Assembly (NCBI GenBank): GCA_003551435.1 | Contig: PUMQ01000009.1 | Span: 1 to 47,731, forward strand | Direction: 5' to 3' | Origin: Candidatus Nealsoniibacteriota bacterium | GTDB taxonomy: Bacteria; Patescibacteriota; Minisyncoccia; Minisyncoccales; PWPS01 | Length of the DNA stretch: 47,731 nt | Translations under genes and position numbers: made by a program | The notes under the pieces: generated by a model | The model's input: only the letters and a program-made list of their open reading frames with translations | Told to the model about the DNA's origin: nothing | Database searches by the model: none | Shown: one piece after another, positions 27,364 through 35,820 of the stretch | How the letters are laid out: each line of letters starts with the position of its first letter | How positions within the stretch are numbered: the first letter of the stretch is position 1

Positions 27364-27753
27364 ATGAGCAAACTAGAAAAACTGCTTACAAGAAAATACT
27401 GGAAACAAATAGGGGGAACTCTTATTGAAGAATTTCCTTTAGTTTTTAAAGATAAAGACGGAAAACACGAAAAGAGAACAATCGATGCTATTATAATTCC
27501 AGGTGGTAAAAATAAAATTATGCACTGGAGAGAAGCTTCTTTAGAGGGAAAAGAGGTGATTGCTGTGCAAACAAAAGCAAGGCGTCTGGGAATGTATTTA
27601 ATGGGACAGGCTCTTTTCTCAAAGAAATTATTAGAAAAATTTCATAGACCTAAAAAAGTTGCTTCTGTAGCACTATGCACAAAAGACGATGATATTTTAC
27701 GGCCCTTTTTGGAGAAGCACTCAAATATAAAAGTAGTTGTTTTAGAGAAATGA
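27364..27753 (+). CDS. Putative nuclease-fold protein
   Basis: TIDAIIIPG...VIAVQTKARRLGMYLMGQALFSKKLLE resembles D-(Q)xK PD-(D/E)XK layout; ATGA overlap with next gene. Confidence 0.45.
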   Translation: MSKLEKLLTRKYWKQIGGTLIEEFPLVFKDKDGKHEKRTIDAIIIPGGKNKIMHWREASLEGKEVIAVQTKARRLGMYLMGQALFSKKLLEKFHRPKKVASVALCTKDDDILRPFLEKHSNIKVVVLEK

Positions 27754-28238
27754 ACAAGAAAGAAAGGAAAGAAATCAAAATTCTTATAGATCACTGTGAT
27801 ATGCTTTTGTTTGGATCTAGCTCTCATCCTTTTTATTTTTCTCAAACTGAAGGATTAGAGATTGCAAGGAAATATAATCTTTTTTGTTTGATTAATTTAG
27901 TTGCGGCGATGTTCTTGATAAAAGATCGCGATGAGAAGGATGATACTGATGCAGGTGGAGTTTTTTATAGACTACTAAAACCAATGGGTTATGATTATTT
28001 ATTAGACCCGATCAAAGAAATAATGAAAACTCCCATAGGAGAAACAACTTTTGGCAATTATCAAAGACTGATGAGAAATAGACTGTGCACACATGGAGAT
28101 TTTTCAAGAGATTCATTGCCAGAAGCAGAGCAAAATTTTATTTACTCTAAGGAAAATATTAATAATTTTTATACCTTGCTTGACAGATTAACTTATGAGG
28201 TGGAAGTTTTAAGAAAGGAGCTAGAAAAATTAATTTAA
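27750..28238 (+). CDS. HEPN-like helical protein
   Basis: RNRLCTHGDF (R-x5-H) at 28074-28094 within a helical context. Confidence 0.5.
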   Translation: MNKKERKEIKILIDHCDMLLFGSSSHPFYFSQTEGLEIARKYNLFCLINLVAAMFLIKDRDEKDDTDAGGVFYRLLKPMGYDYLLDPIKEIMKTPIGETTFGNYQRLMRNRLCTHGDFSRDSLPEAEQNFIYSKENINNFYTLLDRLTYEVEVLRKELEKLI

Positions 28239-28282
28239 AATAATGGGGAAAAAGATGAAGAAAATAAGAGACGGGCTTTTGA
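28227..28282 (+). repeat. 56-bp direct repeat, copy B (gene-start relic)
   Basis: Identical to 25984-26039. Confidence 0.95.
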
Positions 28283-28296
28283 AGAATTAATAAAAT

Positions 28297-28749
28297 ATGT
28301 CTTCTTATTGTATAAAATATATATGGGGACCAGGTGGCCCACATTATCCGGGAGAAGATAAAAGAATTCATTTTTCTTATGAAAAATATGCTAGAGATTT
28401 TATTGGATGTACTAGTTTTCTTTTATACGAAACAGGCGGAAATCCTAGAGCCGAGGATTTTGGCCTCGAAAAGCGCAGTGTTTATGGAAGAAAAACAATT
28501 TATGCCCAAGGTACTGTTATTTCCAAAGAGGTGGGCTATGAACCAGCTCATCCTGCTGAGCATTATTACTATGTGGAAGTAAATATTGAAAAAAGAGTGC
28601 ATCCAAAAAATGGCATTCCTTTGTGGAAAATTAAAGATATTCTTGGATTGAAAGAATGCTCTACAATACAACGAAAGGGTGGACTTTTTTGGATAACTGG
28701 AAAACAATTTGAATTACTATCAAAAGAACTTAAAAAAACTAATAACTAA
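28297..28749 (+). CDS. Hypothetical protein, possible PUA/EVE-like fold
   Basis: FLLYETG...IYAQGTVISKE...YYYVEVNIEKRV pattern, weak. Confidence 0.4.
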   Translation: MSSYCIKYIWGPGGPHYPGEDKRIHFSYEKYARDFIGCTSFLLYETGGNPRAEDFGLEKRSVYGRKTIYAQGTVISKEVGYEPAHPAEHYYYVEVNIEKRVHPKNGIPLWKIKDILGLKECSTIQRKGGLFWITGKQFELLSKELKKTNN

Positions 28750-28819
28750 GTAAAGATGTAAGCAATTGGGTCAGATCTGTGTTTAAATAATTAATCTTAA
28801 ACAAATTTTTAATAGAGAG

Positions 28820-28890
28820 TTAATTTAAAATAATGAGCAAAAACGAGGAAGAAAATAAAAGAAGGGCTTTTGAGGAATTAAAAAAAATTG
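28820..28890 (+). repeat. Repeat copy C: 5' end of the intact gene 28833-29408
   Basis: Aligns to copies A and B; shared peptide EENKRRAFEEL. Confidence 0.85.
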
Positions 28891-29408
28891 AATGTTTCTT
28901 GCAAGAAAAATTAGGAGGCGAAAGAAAAAAGGAAATCGTAGAAGGAGTCAAAAGAAAAGCCCTGGAGAAAGCAGACAAGATTGGAGTAATGGAAAATGAA
29001 GGATTATTTACCAAGCAGTTTTTTGCCCCGGTTCTTCGAGATTACTTCCAGGAAAAGCCAGTAGATGTAATAGTTGAGGGAATGGAAAGTAGCGGAGAAA
29101 CAATAATTAAAAATGATTCTTTTGGCGTAATAGGATGTGATTTTCTTCTTTTGAGTAAGGATAACAATTTTTCTTTAAGGAGCACTATTGGCGAAATAAA
29201 ATACGGGCGACTGAAGTTTCAAAGCTTTACAGGGGGGTTGGGACAAGTTATTGGATATATTCATGTGTATAAAAACACGGAACGACCGAAACAATACGGT
29301 CTTTTTTGTTTTTTTAACACGGATGAAACGAGAAACATAAGTAAAGAGGATAAAGAGTTTCTTGGGGAGATTTGGGAAAGAGAAAACGTTTTCACAGTCA
29401 TTATTTAA
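28833..29408 (+). CDS. Hypothetical PD-(D/E)XK-like protein
   Basis: GCDFLLLSKDNNFSLRSTIGEIKYGRLKFQSFTGGLGQVIGYI. Confidence 0.55.
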   Translation: MSKNEEENKRRAFEELKKIECFLQEKLGGERKKEIVEGVKRKALEKADKIGVMENEGLFTKQFFAPVLRDYFQEKPVDVIVEGMESSGETIIKNDSFGVIGCDFLLLSKDNNFSLRSTIGEIKYGRLKFQSFTGGLGQVIGYIHVYKNTERPKQYGLFCFFNTDETRNISKEDKEFLGEIWERENVFTVII

Positions 29409-29460
29409 AAAAACATTTTTCATGCAAAAAGGCTTTGCGTAAATATTGGAAAATCAAATT

Positions 29461-29904
29461 ATGAAAATAACACTTTGTGGCAGTATTGCTTTTCACGATG
29501 AGTCTCTTTCTGTAAAAAAAGAACTGGAAAAAGCGGGGCATAAGGTAAAGCTGTGGCCGGTCAGAATAAAAGATGAAAACGGCAAGCCGCTTCCTATTCA
29601 GGAATATTATAAGATAAGAAAACAAGCACCCGATGATAAAGAGTGGGTATGGGATAGAAAGGCAGAGGCCGTGCGTAGACACTTTAATAAGGTTGCGTGG
29701 TCAGATGCTATCCTCGTGCTTAATTATGAGAAAAATAACATTAAGGGCTATATTGGAGGGAACACTTTTCTAGAAATGGGTGTTGCTTTTTACCTAAAAA
29801 AGAAAATTTATCTTTTAAATGAAATCCCGGAACTGCCCTATAAAGAAGAAATTTTAGGAGTGAAGCCAATTATTTTAAATGGTGATTTAAGCAAAATAAA
29901 GTAG
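29461..29904 (+). CDS. Nucleoside 2-deoxyribosyltransferase-like fold protein
   Basis: MKITLCGSIAFHDE, AILVLNYEKNNIKGYIGGNTFLEMGVAFYLKKKIYLL. Confidence 0.6.
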   Translation: MKITLCGSIAFHDESLSVKKELEKAGHKVKLWPVRIKDENGKPLPIQEYYKIRKQAPDDKEWVWDRKAEAVRRHFNKVAWSDAILVLNYEKNNIKGYIGGNTFLEMGVAFYLKKKIYLLNEIPELPYKEEILGVKPIILNGDLSKIK

Positions 29905-29967
29905 AAAAATTGGGCCGGGTCTGTTTTTAAATAATTAAGCTTAAAAATTAGAACGTAACTTAATTAT

Positions 29968-30438
29968 ATGACTATAAAAAGAAAAGGGTTTACCCTTATT
30001 GAGCTCATGGTGGTAATAGCTATTATTGCTATATTGGCTGGCGTTGTTTTAGTTTATCTGGGATCTGCAAGAGAGGCGGCGGAAGATACGACGCGAATAT
30101 CCGCTGTCACGCAACTAAGATCTCTTGCTTTTGCCGGACTTGGAAACGGAGAGGCGGATATTAAGGACTTAAGTACTATTGACGGACAAGCGGGAGAAAT
30201 AATCTGTGAGTACGGAAACCCAACAGACGCATACAGGGCAAATTGCGAATCCAAGGATATTTTGATTATTGAGATTGATACGGAAGAAGAGGAATTTTGC
30301 CTTTCCATAGAGCTTCACGAAACGGGAGATGACGGTGAAAACAAATATTTTTGCATTGACAGAAGCTTGACCGCCCAAAAATATACAAAAACTGAGCATA
30401 CCTGCGGAGAGCAAGGCAACGCAACTTGCACCAACTAG
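29968..30438 (+). CDS. Type IV pilin-like prepilin
   Basis: KGFTLIELMVVIAIIAILAGVVLVYLGSAR. Confidence 0.9.
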   Translation: MTIKRKGFTLIELMVVIAIIAILAGVVLVYLGSAREAAEDTTRISAVTQLRSLAFAGLGNGEADIKDLSTIDGQAGEIICEYGNPTDAYRANCESKDILIIEIDTEEEEFCLSIELHETGDDGENKYFCIDRSLTAQKYTKTEHTCGEQGNATCTN

Positions 30439-30477
30439 TTTTTCTTTAAAACAAAAATATACAGATATAGTAAAAAT

Positions 30478-30750
30478 ATGGGAAAGTTTAAGGAAAACGT
30501 ATTAAGGGTTGTCTCCAAGATATCGAGAGGACAAACGATGAGTTACAAACAAGTAGCTGTAAGGGCGGGAAGCCCTAATGCGTACAGGGCAGTGGGCAAT
30601 ATCTTAAAAAGAAACAGAAGCAGGAAGGTTCCTTGCCACAGAGTGATTTGTTCTGACGGATCGCTTGGCGGATACAATAAGGGAGAGGAAAAGAAAAAAG
30701 AAGCGCTCAAAAAAGAAGGTTTTTTTGAAGCTTTACGCACATTTTCTTAG
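30478..30750 (+). CDS. MGMT/Ogt-like methyltransferase, DNA-binding and active-site domain only
   Basis: VSKISRGQTMSYKQVA, NRSRKVPCHRVICSDGSLGGY. Confidence 0.9.
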   Translation: MGKFKENVLRVVSKISRGQTMSYKQVAVRAGSPNAYRAVGNILKRNRSRKVPCHRVICSDGSLGGYNKGEEKKKEALKKEGFFEALRTFS

Positions 30751-30754
30751 TTTT

Positions 30755-30794
30755 CTGGAGAAATTTTCCCGGTTTTTTGTTTTTATGCTATAGT
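30755..30794 (+). repeat. Terminator plus extended -10 (TGCTATAGT) repeat
   Basis: CTGGAGAAATTTTCCCGG-T6-GTTTTTATGCTATAGT. Confidence 0.6.
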
Positions 30795-30876
30795 AAAAAA
30801 GTAAAGATTTTGGGAAATATGGATATGGAAAAAAGGAGGGATTACTGCTCCTTTTAAACTAAATAAGGAAAGGAGA

Positions 30877-31770
30877 ATGGAGATGGGAAAGATATTAAAA
30901 TTTGAAGGAGTTGGAAAGGAAGATGTCTATAACCCTACCGGCTTGTTCAAGGTAAACGGCGTAACCTATATTGCTGCCAGAGTGGAAAAAAGCAATGTTT
31001 TTTGGCAAGATCCGGGCTACGAACCGAAAATAATTTTTTTCTCGAAAAAGAATCATTTCTGGTTTCCGGCAAAAGGCACTCCTGTTTTGAAGATGATGGA
31101 GGATCCGTTTAAAACATTTATTTCCGGAGAGATAGTTTTGGGAGGCGTGAAGGTTTTCGGAGAACCGAAAAAAAGAAAGTTTCGAACCGTTTTCTTGAAG
31201 GGGAGGTGTATGCAAACATTAAGGCCGTTTGCTGCGGGACCCGAGATGATGAAAGATATCCGTCTTGTTGAGCTTCTTGACGGCCGGATAGGTGTTTTTA
31301 CCCGACCCCAGGGAGGAGAAAAGTATAAGAGAGGAAGGATAGGATTTATAATTATCAATAATTTAAAAGAGCTTACGCCGGAAAACATAAAGAAAGCAAG
31401 GATCATAGACAGAGACCTAAAAGAAAACGAGTGGGAAGGGGTTAATGACGCCAAATTACTTGAAAGCGGGGAAATAGCTGTACTGGCTCACGCGGCAAGC
31501 ATTAACAAAAAAAAGGAGAGGAGATACGTAGCAACTTCTTTTGTTTTTTGCCCGAAAAAAATGAGAATGAAAAACTTTGAGGTTATTGCCACGCGTGATG
31601 ATCTTCCTCCGGCTCCGGCAAAATCTTCCAATCATGAAAAAGTGGTTTTTCCGGGAGAAATAGTAGAAATACATCATAGCTATCGGTTATATACGGGAGT
31701 TGGTGATGCCGTTTCCTTTGAGAAGAAAATAGAGAATCCTTATGGGGAGCGTTTCCTAAAGAGGCCTTAG
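30877..31770 (+). CDS. DUF1861-like beta-propeller protein
   Basis: NPTGLFKVNGVTYIAARVE, LQTLRPF-like core, LVELLDGRIGVFTRPQGG. Confidence 0.7.
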   Translation: MEMGKILKFEGVGKEDVYNPTGLFKVNGVTYIAARVEKSNVFWQDPGYEPKIIFFSKKNHFWFPAKGTPVLKMMEDPFKTFISGEIVLGGVKVFGEPKKRKFRTVFLKGRCMQTLRPFAAGPEMMKDIRLVELLDGRIGVFTRPQGGEKYKRGRIGFIIINNLKELTPENIKKARIIDRDLKENEWEGVNDAKLLESGEIAVLAHAASINKKKERRYVATSFVFCPKKMRMKNFEVIATRDDLPPAPAKSSNHEKVVFPGEIVEIHHSYRLYTGVGDAVSFEKKIENPYGERFLKRP

Positions 31771-31790
31771 CAATAAGGCCTTTTATTTTT
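31762..31790 (+). terminator. Rho-independent terminator
   Basis: AGGCCTTA-gcaa-TAAGGCCT then T-rich. Confidence 0.85.
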
Positions 31791-31848
31791 AATAATTTTT
31801 GTAGTAGAATAAAGTTGTAACCGCAAAGTTAAACGAAAAAATAGAAGC

Positions 31849-32370
31849 ATGAAAATAGTTGTGGGTTCGGAGAACCCGGTGAAAATAAAAGCAGTTGAAA
31901 ATGCTGTAAAGAGAATATGGCCGGATGCGGAGGTTTTTGGAATAGATGTTGAGCCAGGAATAAGCAACCAACCAAGATCAAAAGAGGAAGCAATTCGCGG
32001 AGCCATAAACAGAGCCAAACTGGCCCTAGAAAGCAGTGATGCCGATATTGGTATAGGCCCGGAAGGATTTGTTGAAGATTCCGATTTTGGCATGTTTCTT
32101 TCTCGCCGGATTGTTGCCATAAACAAAGAAGGGAAAATGGGAATAGGGGGCGGAGGAAGCTTACTCTTGCCCGAAAAGATCGCTCGGGAGATAAGAAAAG
32201 GAAAGGAACTTGGCCCGGTGATGGATGAGCTCCTTAACGATATTAATACAAAGCAGAAACAAGGGGCGATCGGCACCCTTACCAATAATTTAATTACAAG
32301 AACTGAAATTTTTGAAATGTCGACAATTCTTGCTCTTGCAAAATTAATCAATTCCTATTATCGGGAATAA
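31849..32370 (+). CDS. yjjX: Inosine/xanthosine triphosphatase (DUF84/YjjX family)
   Basis: MKIVVGSENPVKIKAVENAV, GISNQPRSKEEAIRGAINRA, GIGPEGFVED. Confidence 0.85.
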   Translation: MKIVVGSENPVKIKAVENAVKRIWPDAEVFGIDVEPGISNQPRSKEEAIRGAINRAKLALESSDADIGIGPEGFVEDSDFGMFLSRRIVAINKEGKMGIGGGGSLLLPEKIAREIRKGKELGPVMDELLNDINTKQKQGAIGTLTNNLITRTEIFEMSTILALAKLINSYYRE

Positions 32371-32505
32371 TTAAAGTATTATTGCTTTTGGCAAAGAAAA
32401 ATGAAAACAGGCTATGTCGCTTGCAAGCGTAAGAGCTGGCACCATTTTTAAATAATTAATTTTATACAAAGCATTTAAGGGAAAAGCGATTACAAAAAAT
32501 AAATT

Positions 32506-32793
32506 ATGGCAAACGAAAAAAAACAAATCCAAATTAAAGCCAAAGACGACGACTTAAAAGGTTCCTACTCAAATTTGATGATAGTGAGCCACACAAAAGA
32601 AGAATTTTGTCTTGACTTTATTAATAACTTTAATCCTCCCATACTTACTGCCAGAGTGCTAATGAGCCCGGGCCACCTAAAGAGGATGATTCGGGCCCTG
32701 GAAATGAATATGAAAAAGTACGAGGAACAGTTTGGAACAGTGGAGGCGGCTCCGGAGCCTGAAGCACCAATTGGATTTCAGTCTCAGAAATAA
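32506..32793 (+). CDS. DUF3467 protein
   Basis: GSYSNLMIVSHTKEEFCLDFINNFNPPILTARVLMSPGHLKRMIRAL. Confidence 0.85.
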   Translation: MANEKKQIQIKAKDDDLKGSYSNLMIVSHTKEEFCLDFINNFNPPILTARVLMSPGHLKRMIRALEMNMKKYEEQFGTVEAAPEPEAPIGFQSQK

Positions 32794-32955
32794 GAAAAAG
32801 GAAATAACTCTCTTTTAAATGGGGGCCTTGCTTTAGGCCATACTACATAGGGTGTGGTTTTATGCGGTAAAGTTTCGCAGTTATTATTGACAGATTGAGT
32901 ACATCTGTTAGAAAGAGACTATAAAAGTTGGGAAAAGAATCAATCTAATTTAAAT

Positions 32956-33723
32956 ATGAAAATATTATATATCGTTTTATTTATTATTTTTGCCGTACTG
33001 GCCGGAGCTTGGTACTATATGGCAATGGAAGATGAAGAGGTGGATGTAGACAACGATCTTCAAGAAATGAATTTGCGAATAGAATTTATTCCCGAGGAGG
33101 GGATAGAATCACAAGAAATAAGAGTGGTAAACCAAGATGACGAGATTATGTTTCAGCTTACAATTCATGAGCTTAACCAGTGGACTGAAGCAAATTGGAA
33201 TGTATTTACAGAGACTCCGGAGGTAGGGGGAAGGGAAGTTGATCCAGGTGGCTTTGGGTTTTTTGACAGAGCTGCGGCCATTTCTCGTGACAACAGAAGT
33301 ATGATTTTTTCCGTTTCCGATTATGCGGTGGCTACCACGGTTTCCTTCCTTATTGTTGCCGATATTAAGTCAGAAGAGATGAATATGATTAGTAAACCGG
33401 CACCCGGAAGTGTTGAGGATTATTTTTGGTCGGAAGACAACAGCTTGGTTGCTTATACTCTGGGAACAGCCAGGGCGGGAGGAGACTTTCTTAGAACGGA
33501 CGATGTAATTGATTTTGAAAGAAGGTTTATACTAAACGAAGAAGATATCCTGGAAGTCTTGGACCCCGATCAGGAAATGGTAGAAGTTGGTCAGTTTATG
33601 CCCGTATTTAAAGATTTGGAGTGGCTGGAAAACAGACTTTATTTCACCACCGAGCATCCCGAAAATGATGAGGTAAGATGGTCTGTTGACAGAGAAGGAG
33701 TGGATTTACAGAGAGAAGAATAG
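32956..33723 (+). CDS. Membrane-anchored extracytoplasmic hypothetical protein
   Basis: N-terminal TM then acidic beta-rich sequence. Confidence 0.6.
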   Translation: MKILYIVLFIIFAVLAGAWYYMAMEDEEVDVDNDLQEMNLRIEFIPEEGIESQEIRVVNQDDEIMFQLTIHELNQWTEANWNVFTETPEVGGREVDPGGFGFFDRAAAISRDNRSMIFSVSDYAVATTVSFLIVADIKSEEMNMISKPAPGSVEDYFWSEDNSLVAYTLGTARAGGDFLRTDDVIDFERRFILNEEDILEVLDPDQEMVEVGQFMPVFKDLEWLENRLYFTTEHPENDEVRWSVDREGVDLQREE

Positions 33724-33875
33724 AAGAGCGGTAAAAAAGCTCTCAAGATTACCTGGGGCCTCACCAAGCAAAGATGAAAATGCAAGAGGAGCCTGCATGT
33801 GTTTCTCCTCTCCCTCTGAGGAAAAAATAAAAATCGGCGAAATTAAAAATATTTTGGGTCTTTACAACAGAGAAC

Positions 33876-34379
33876 ATGAAGAAAGTAAGGGTAAACGATA
33901 AAATGCAGAAAGGGTACGAGTACTCTCTATTTAAGAGAACGGGAAGAGATTTTGACCCCGAATTCAAGCCGGAACTGACACCCAAGGAAATGCTGGATTT
34001 AGGGGTTTTTTGCGGAAAGTACATGACTGATTGTAAAAAAGAGTTTCCCAAAAGTTGGTTTGAAAAAGCAAAACTTTCCCCAAAAAAGAAAAATTGCGAT
34101 TTAAACTATTTTAAGATAAGAGCGAGTATGCCCCTTTCTTACTGGAAAATGAAGGGCTGGATTTATAAAGAAGATCCTCGCGGGTGGTTTCAGTGGTATT
34201 GCAGATACTACATGGGAAGAAGGATAAAAAAGGAAGATGAAAGGCAAATTAAAAGATGGAAGGCCTTTAAAAGACATTTTAGCGCTGTAAAAAATAACTG
34301 CAAAAAGGGAGATTTTAATTGCCGAAGAAAGCAAAAACAAGCACTTTTGCATTGGGCTTATGACAGCCGTAAATTGTAA
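33876..34379 (+). CDS. Conserved hypothetical Trp-rich basic protein
   Basis: LGVFCGKYMTDCKKEFPKSWF...DPRGWFQWYCRYYMGRR...QALLHWAYDSRKL, recognisable conserved block. Confidence 0.65.
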   Translation: MKKVRVNDKMQKGYEYSLFKRTGRDFDPEFKPELTPKEMLDLGVFCGKYMTDCKKEFPKSWFEKAKLSPKKKNCDLNYFKIRASMPLSYWKMKGWIYKEDPRGWFQWYCRYYMGRRIKKEDERQIKRWKAFKRHFSAVKNNCKKGDFNCRRKQKQALLHWAYDSRKL

Positions 34380-34390
34380 TTAATAAAATT

Positions 34391-34615
34391 ATGAGAAAAA
34401 TATTAAGATTCTTTATATCGCTTTTTTGCATTTGCAAGAAGTGTCCCAGCTATCCCGGCAAAAAAGATCCCGTTACTTATTGCGAATTTGGGAAAAGCGG
34501 CATGGAGATAAAAAAGAAGGGTTGTATTTGCTCGCGTTGCTTTGTTTGGAAAGTTAATCGCTTTTCAAATCATTACTACTGCGAGACGGGAAAAGACCCC
34601 AAGTCCAAAATCTAA
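34391..34615 (+). CDS. DUF2769-like Cys-rich protein
   Basis: CKKCPSYPGKKDPVTYCEFGKSGMEIKKKGCICSRCFVW...NHYYCETG. Confidence 0.65.
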   Translation: MRKILRFFISLFCICKKCPSYPGKKDPVTYCEFGKSGMEIKKKGCICSRCFVWKVNRFSNHYYCETGKDPKSKI

Positions 34616-34616
34616 A

Positions 34617-35336
34617 ATGAAGCTTGAATTAACACTAACCAAAAGAGAGCAATTTGCTGAGAACATTTACGGATTTTGGTTTAAAGCCCAAAAAGAAATC
34701 AGCTTTAAACCGGGACAGTTTTTAGAGTGGACGCTGGAGCACAAAAATCCGGACAACAGAGGAAGCAAAAGATTTTTTACCGTCTCCTCTTCACCGACGG
34801 AAAAAGAAATTCTCTTAACTACCAAGATAATTGAAAATCCAAGTTCATTTAAAAAATCCTTAAAAGAACTTAAATCGGGAGATAAGATTATGGCAGAAGG
34901 CCCTTACGGAGAATTTGTTCTCCCCGAAAACAAGGACAAAAAGCTTGTTTTTATTGCCGGCGGAATCGGAGTTACGCCGTTTAGAAGTATTTTAAAATAT
35001 TTGCTCAGCGCGGGTGAAAAAAGAGATATTACTCTTTTTTACGCAGCAAACTCGGCAGAAGAGATAGTTTTTAGCGGTCTTTTCAAAGAAGCGGAGGAAA
35101 ACTTAGGCCTTAAAACCGTTTACGCGGTAAAAACTGCACCAGAAGGGTGGCAAGGAGAAACGGGGCATATAGACGGAAGTATGATAAAAAAGCATATAAA
35201 AAACACCGACAATTTTATCTTTTACGTTTCCGGCCCGGAACCGATGGTGCATGCCACAAGCGAGAAGCTTATCAAAGCGGGAATTAAGGAAAAACAGATC
35301 AAGCACGATTATTTTCCGGGATATGACGAGATATAG
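34617..35336 (+). CDS. FAD/NAD(P)-binding ferredoxin reductase-like oxidoreductase
   Basis: SKRFFTVSSSPTEKEI, GPYGEFVLPE, VFIAGGIGVTPFRSIL, YVSGPEPMV. Confidence 0.9.
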   Translation: MKLELTLTKREQFAENIYGFWFKAQKEISFKPGQFLEWTLEHKNPDNRGSKRFFTVSSSPTEKEILLTTKIIENPSSFKKSLKELKSGDKIMAEGPYGEFVLPENKDKKLVFIAGGIGVTPFRSILKYLLSAGEKRDITLFYAANSAEEIVFSGLFKEAEENLGLKTVYAVKTAPEGWQGETGHIDGSMIKKHIKNTDNFIFYVSGPEPMVHATSEKLIKAGIKEKQIKHDYFPGYDEI

Positions 35337-35492
35337 GAATTGCTACCGGCAGGACCTATTGTGGAAGATAAAAAACAAAACATATTCTTGAAAACGAATT
35401 TATTTATTTTTTATATGTGCTAGAGTAAGACTGTTATTGGAAAGGACTTGCTGGTTGTAAATCAAACAGTTCTTTTGAAAGGAGGAGGGGAG

Positions 35493-35801
35493 ATGAGGAA
35501 AAAAGCTTTGTATCTGTGGATTGTAATTTTTGTGCTCAATGCCGCAGATATGGGGTTAACTTTTTACGGACTCCAGAAAGGAGCCATAACGGAGGGAAAC
35601 CCTTTAATGCTTTTTTTTCTAAAAAAAGGAATTGCGGAAGCGTTGATTTTCAAATATGCGGGAGTTATAATCTTGCTGCCACTTATCCTGTTTATGACGA
35701 AAGTTACAAAGTTAATCTATACGATGCTTTGGATAGTAGCAGGAGTTTTGGGGATTGTGCTTCTCATGCACGCTCATTGGCTTTTCCTTTTTTTCACTTA
35801 A
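35493..35801 (+). CDS. DUF5658-like membrane protein
   Basis: LNAADMGLTFYGLQKGAITEGNPLM; SD aaaggaggagggg before ATG 35493. Confidence 0.7.
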   Translation: MRKKALYLWIVIFVLNAADMGLTFYGLQKGAITEGNPLMLFFLKKGIAEALIFKYAGVIILLPLILFMTKVTKLIYTMLWIVAGVLGIVLLMHAHWLFLFFT

Positions 35802-35820
35802 TTGCCCTCGGTTGTTGCCG

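Noticed and set aside
25984-28890. CRISPR array or IS element boundaries
   Set aside because: Only three copies, spaced 0.6-2.2 kb apart with whole genes between; no transposase or terminal inverted repeats.
32506-32793. DUF3467, YjjX, rubrerythrin and SagB-like genes as novel systems
   Set aside because: Recognisable standalone families with no unusual organisation visible.
32794-32955. Possible riboswitch or structured ncRNA upstream of 32956
   Set aside because: Only a short GGCCT...AGGCC hairpin and no recognisable riboswitch core.
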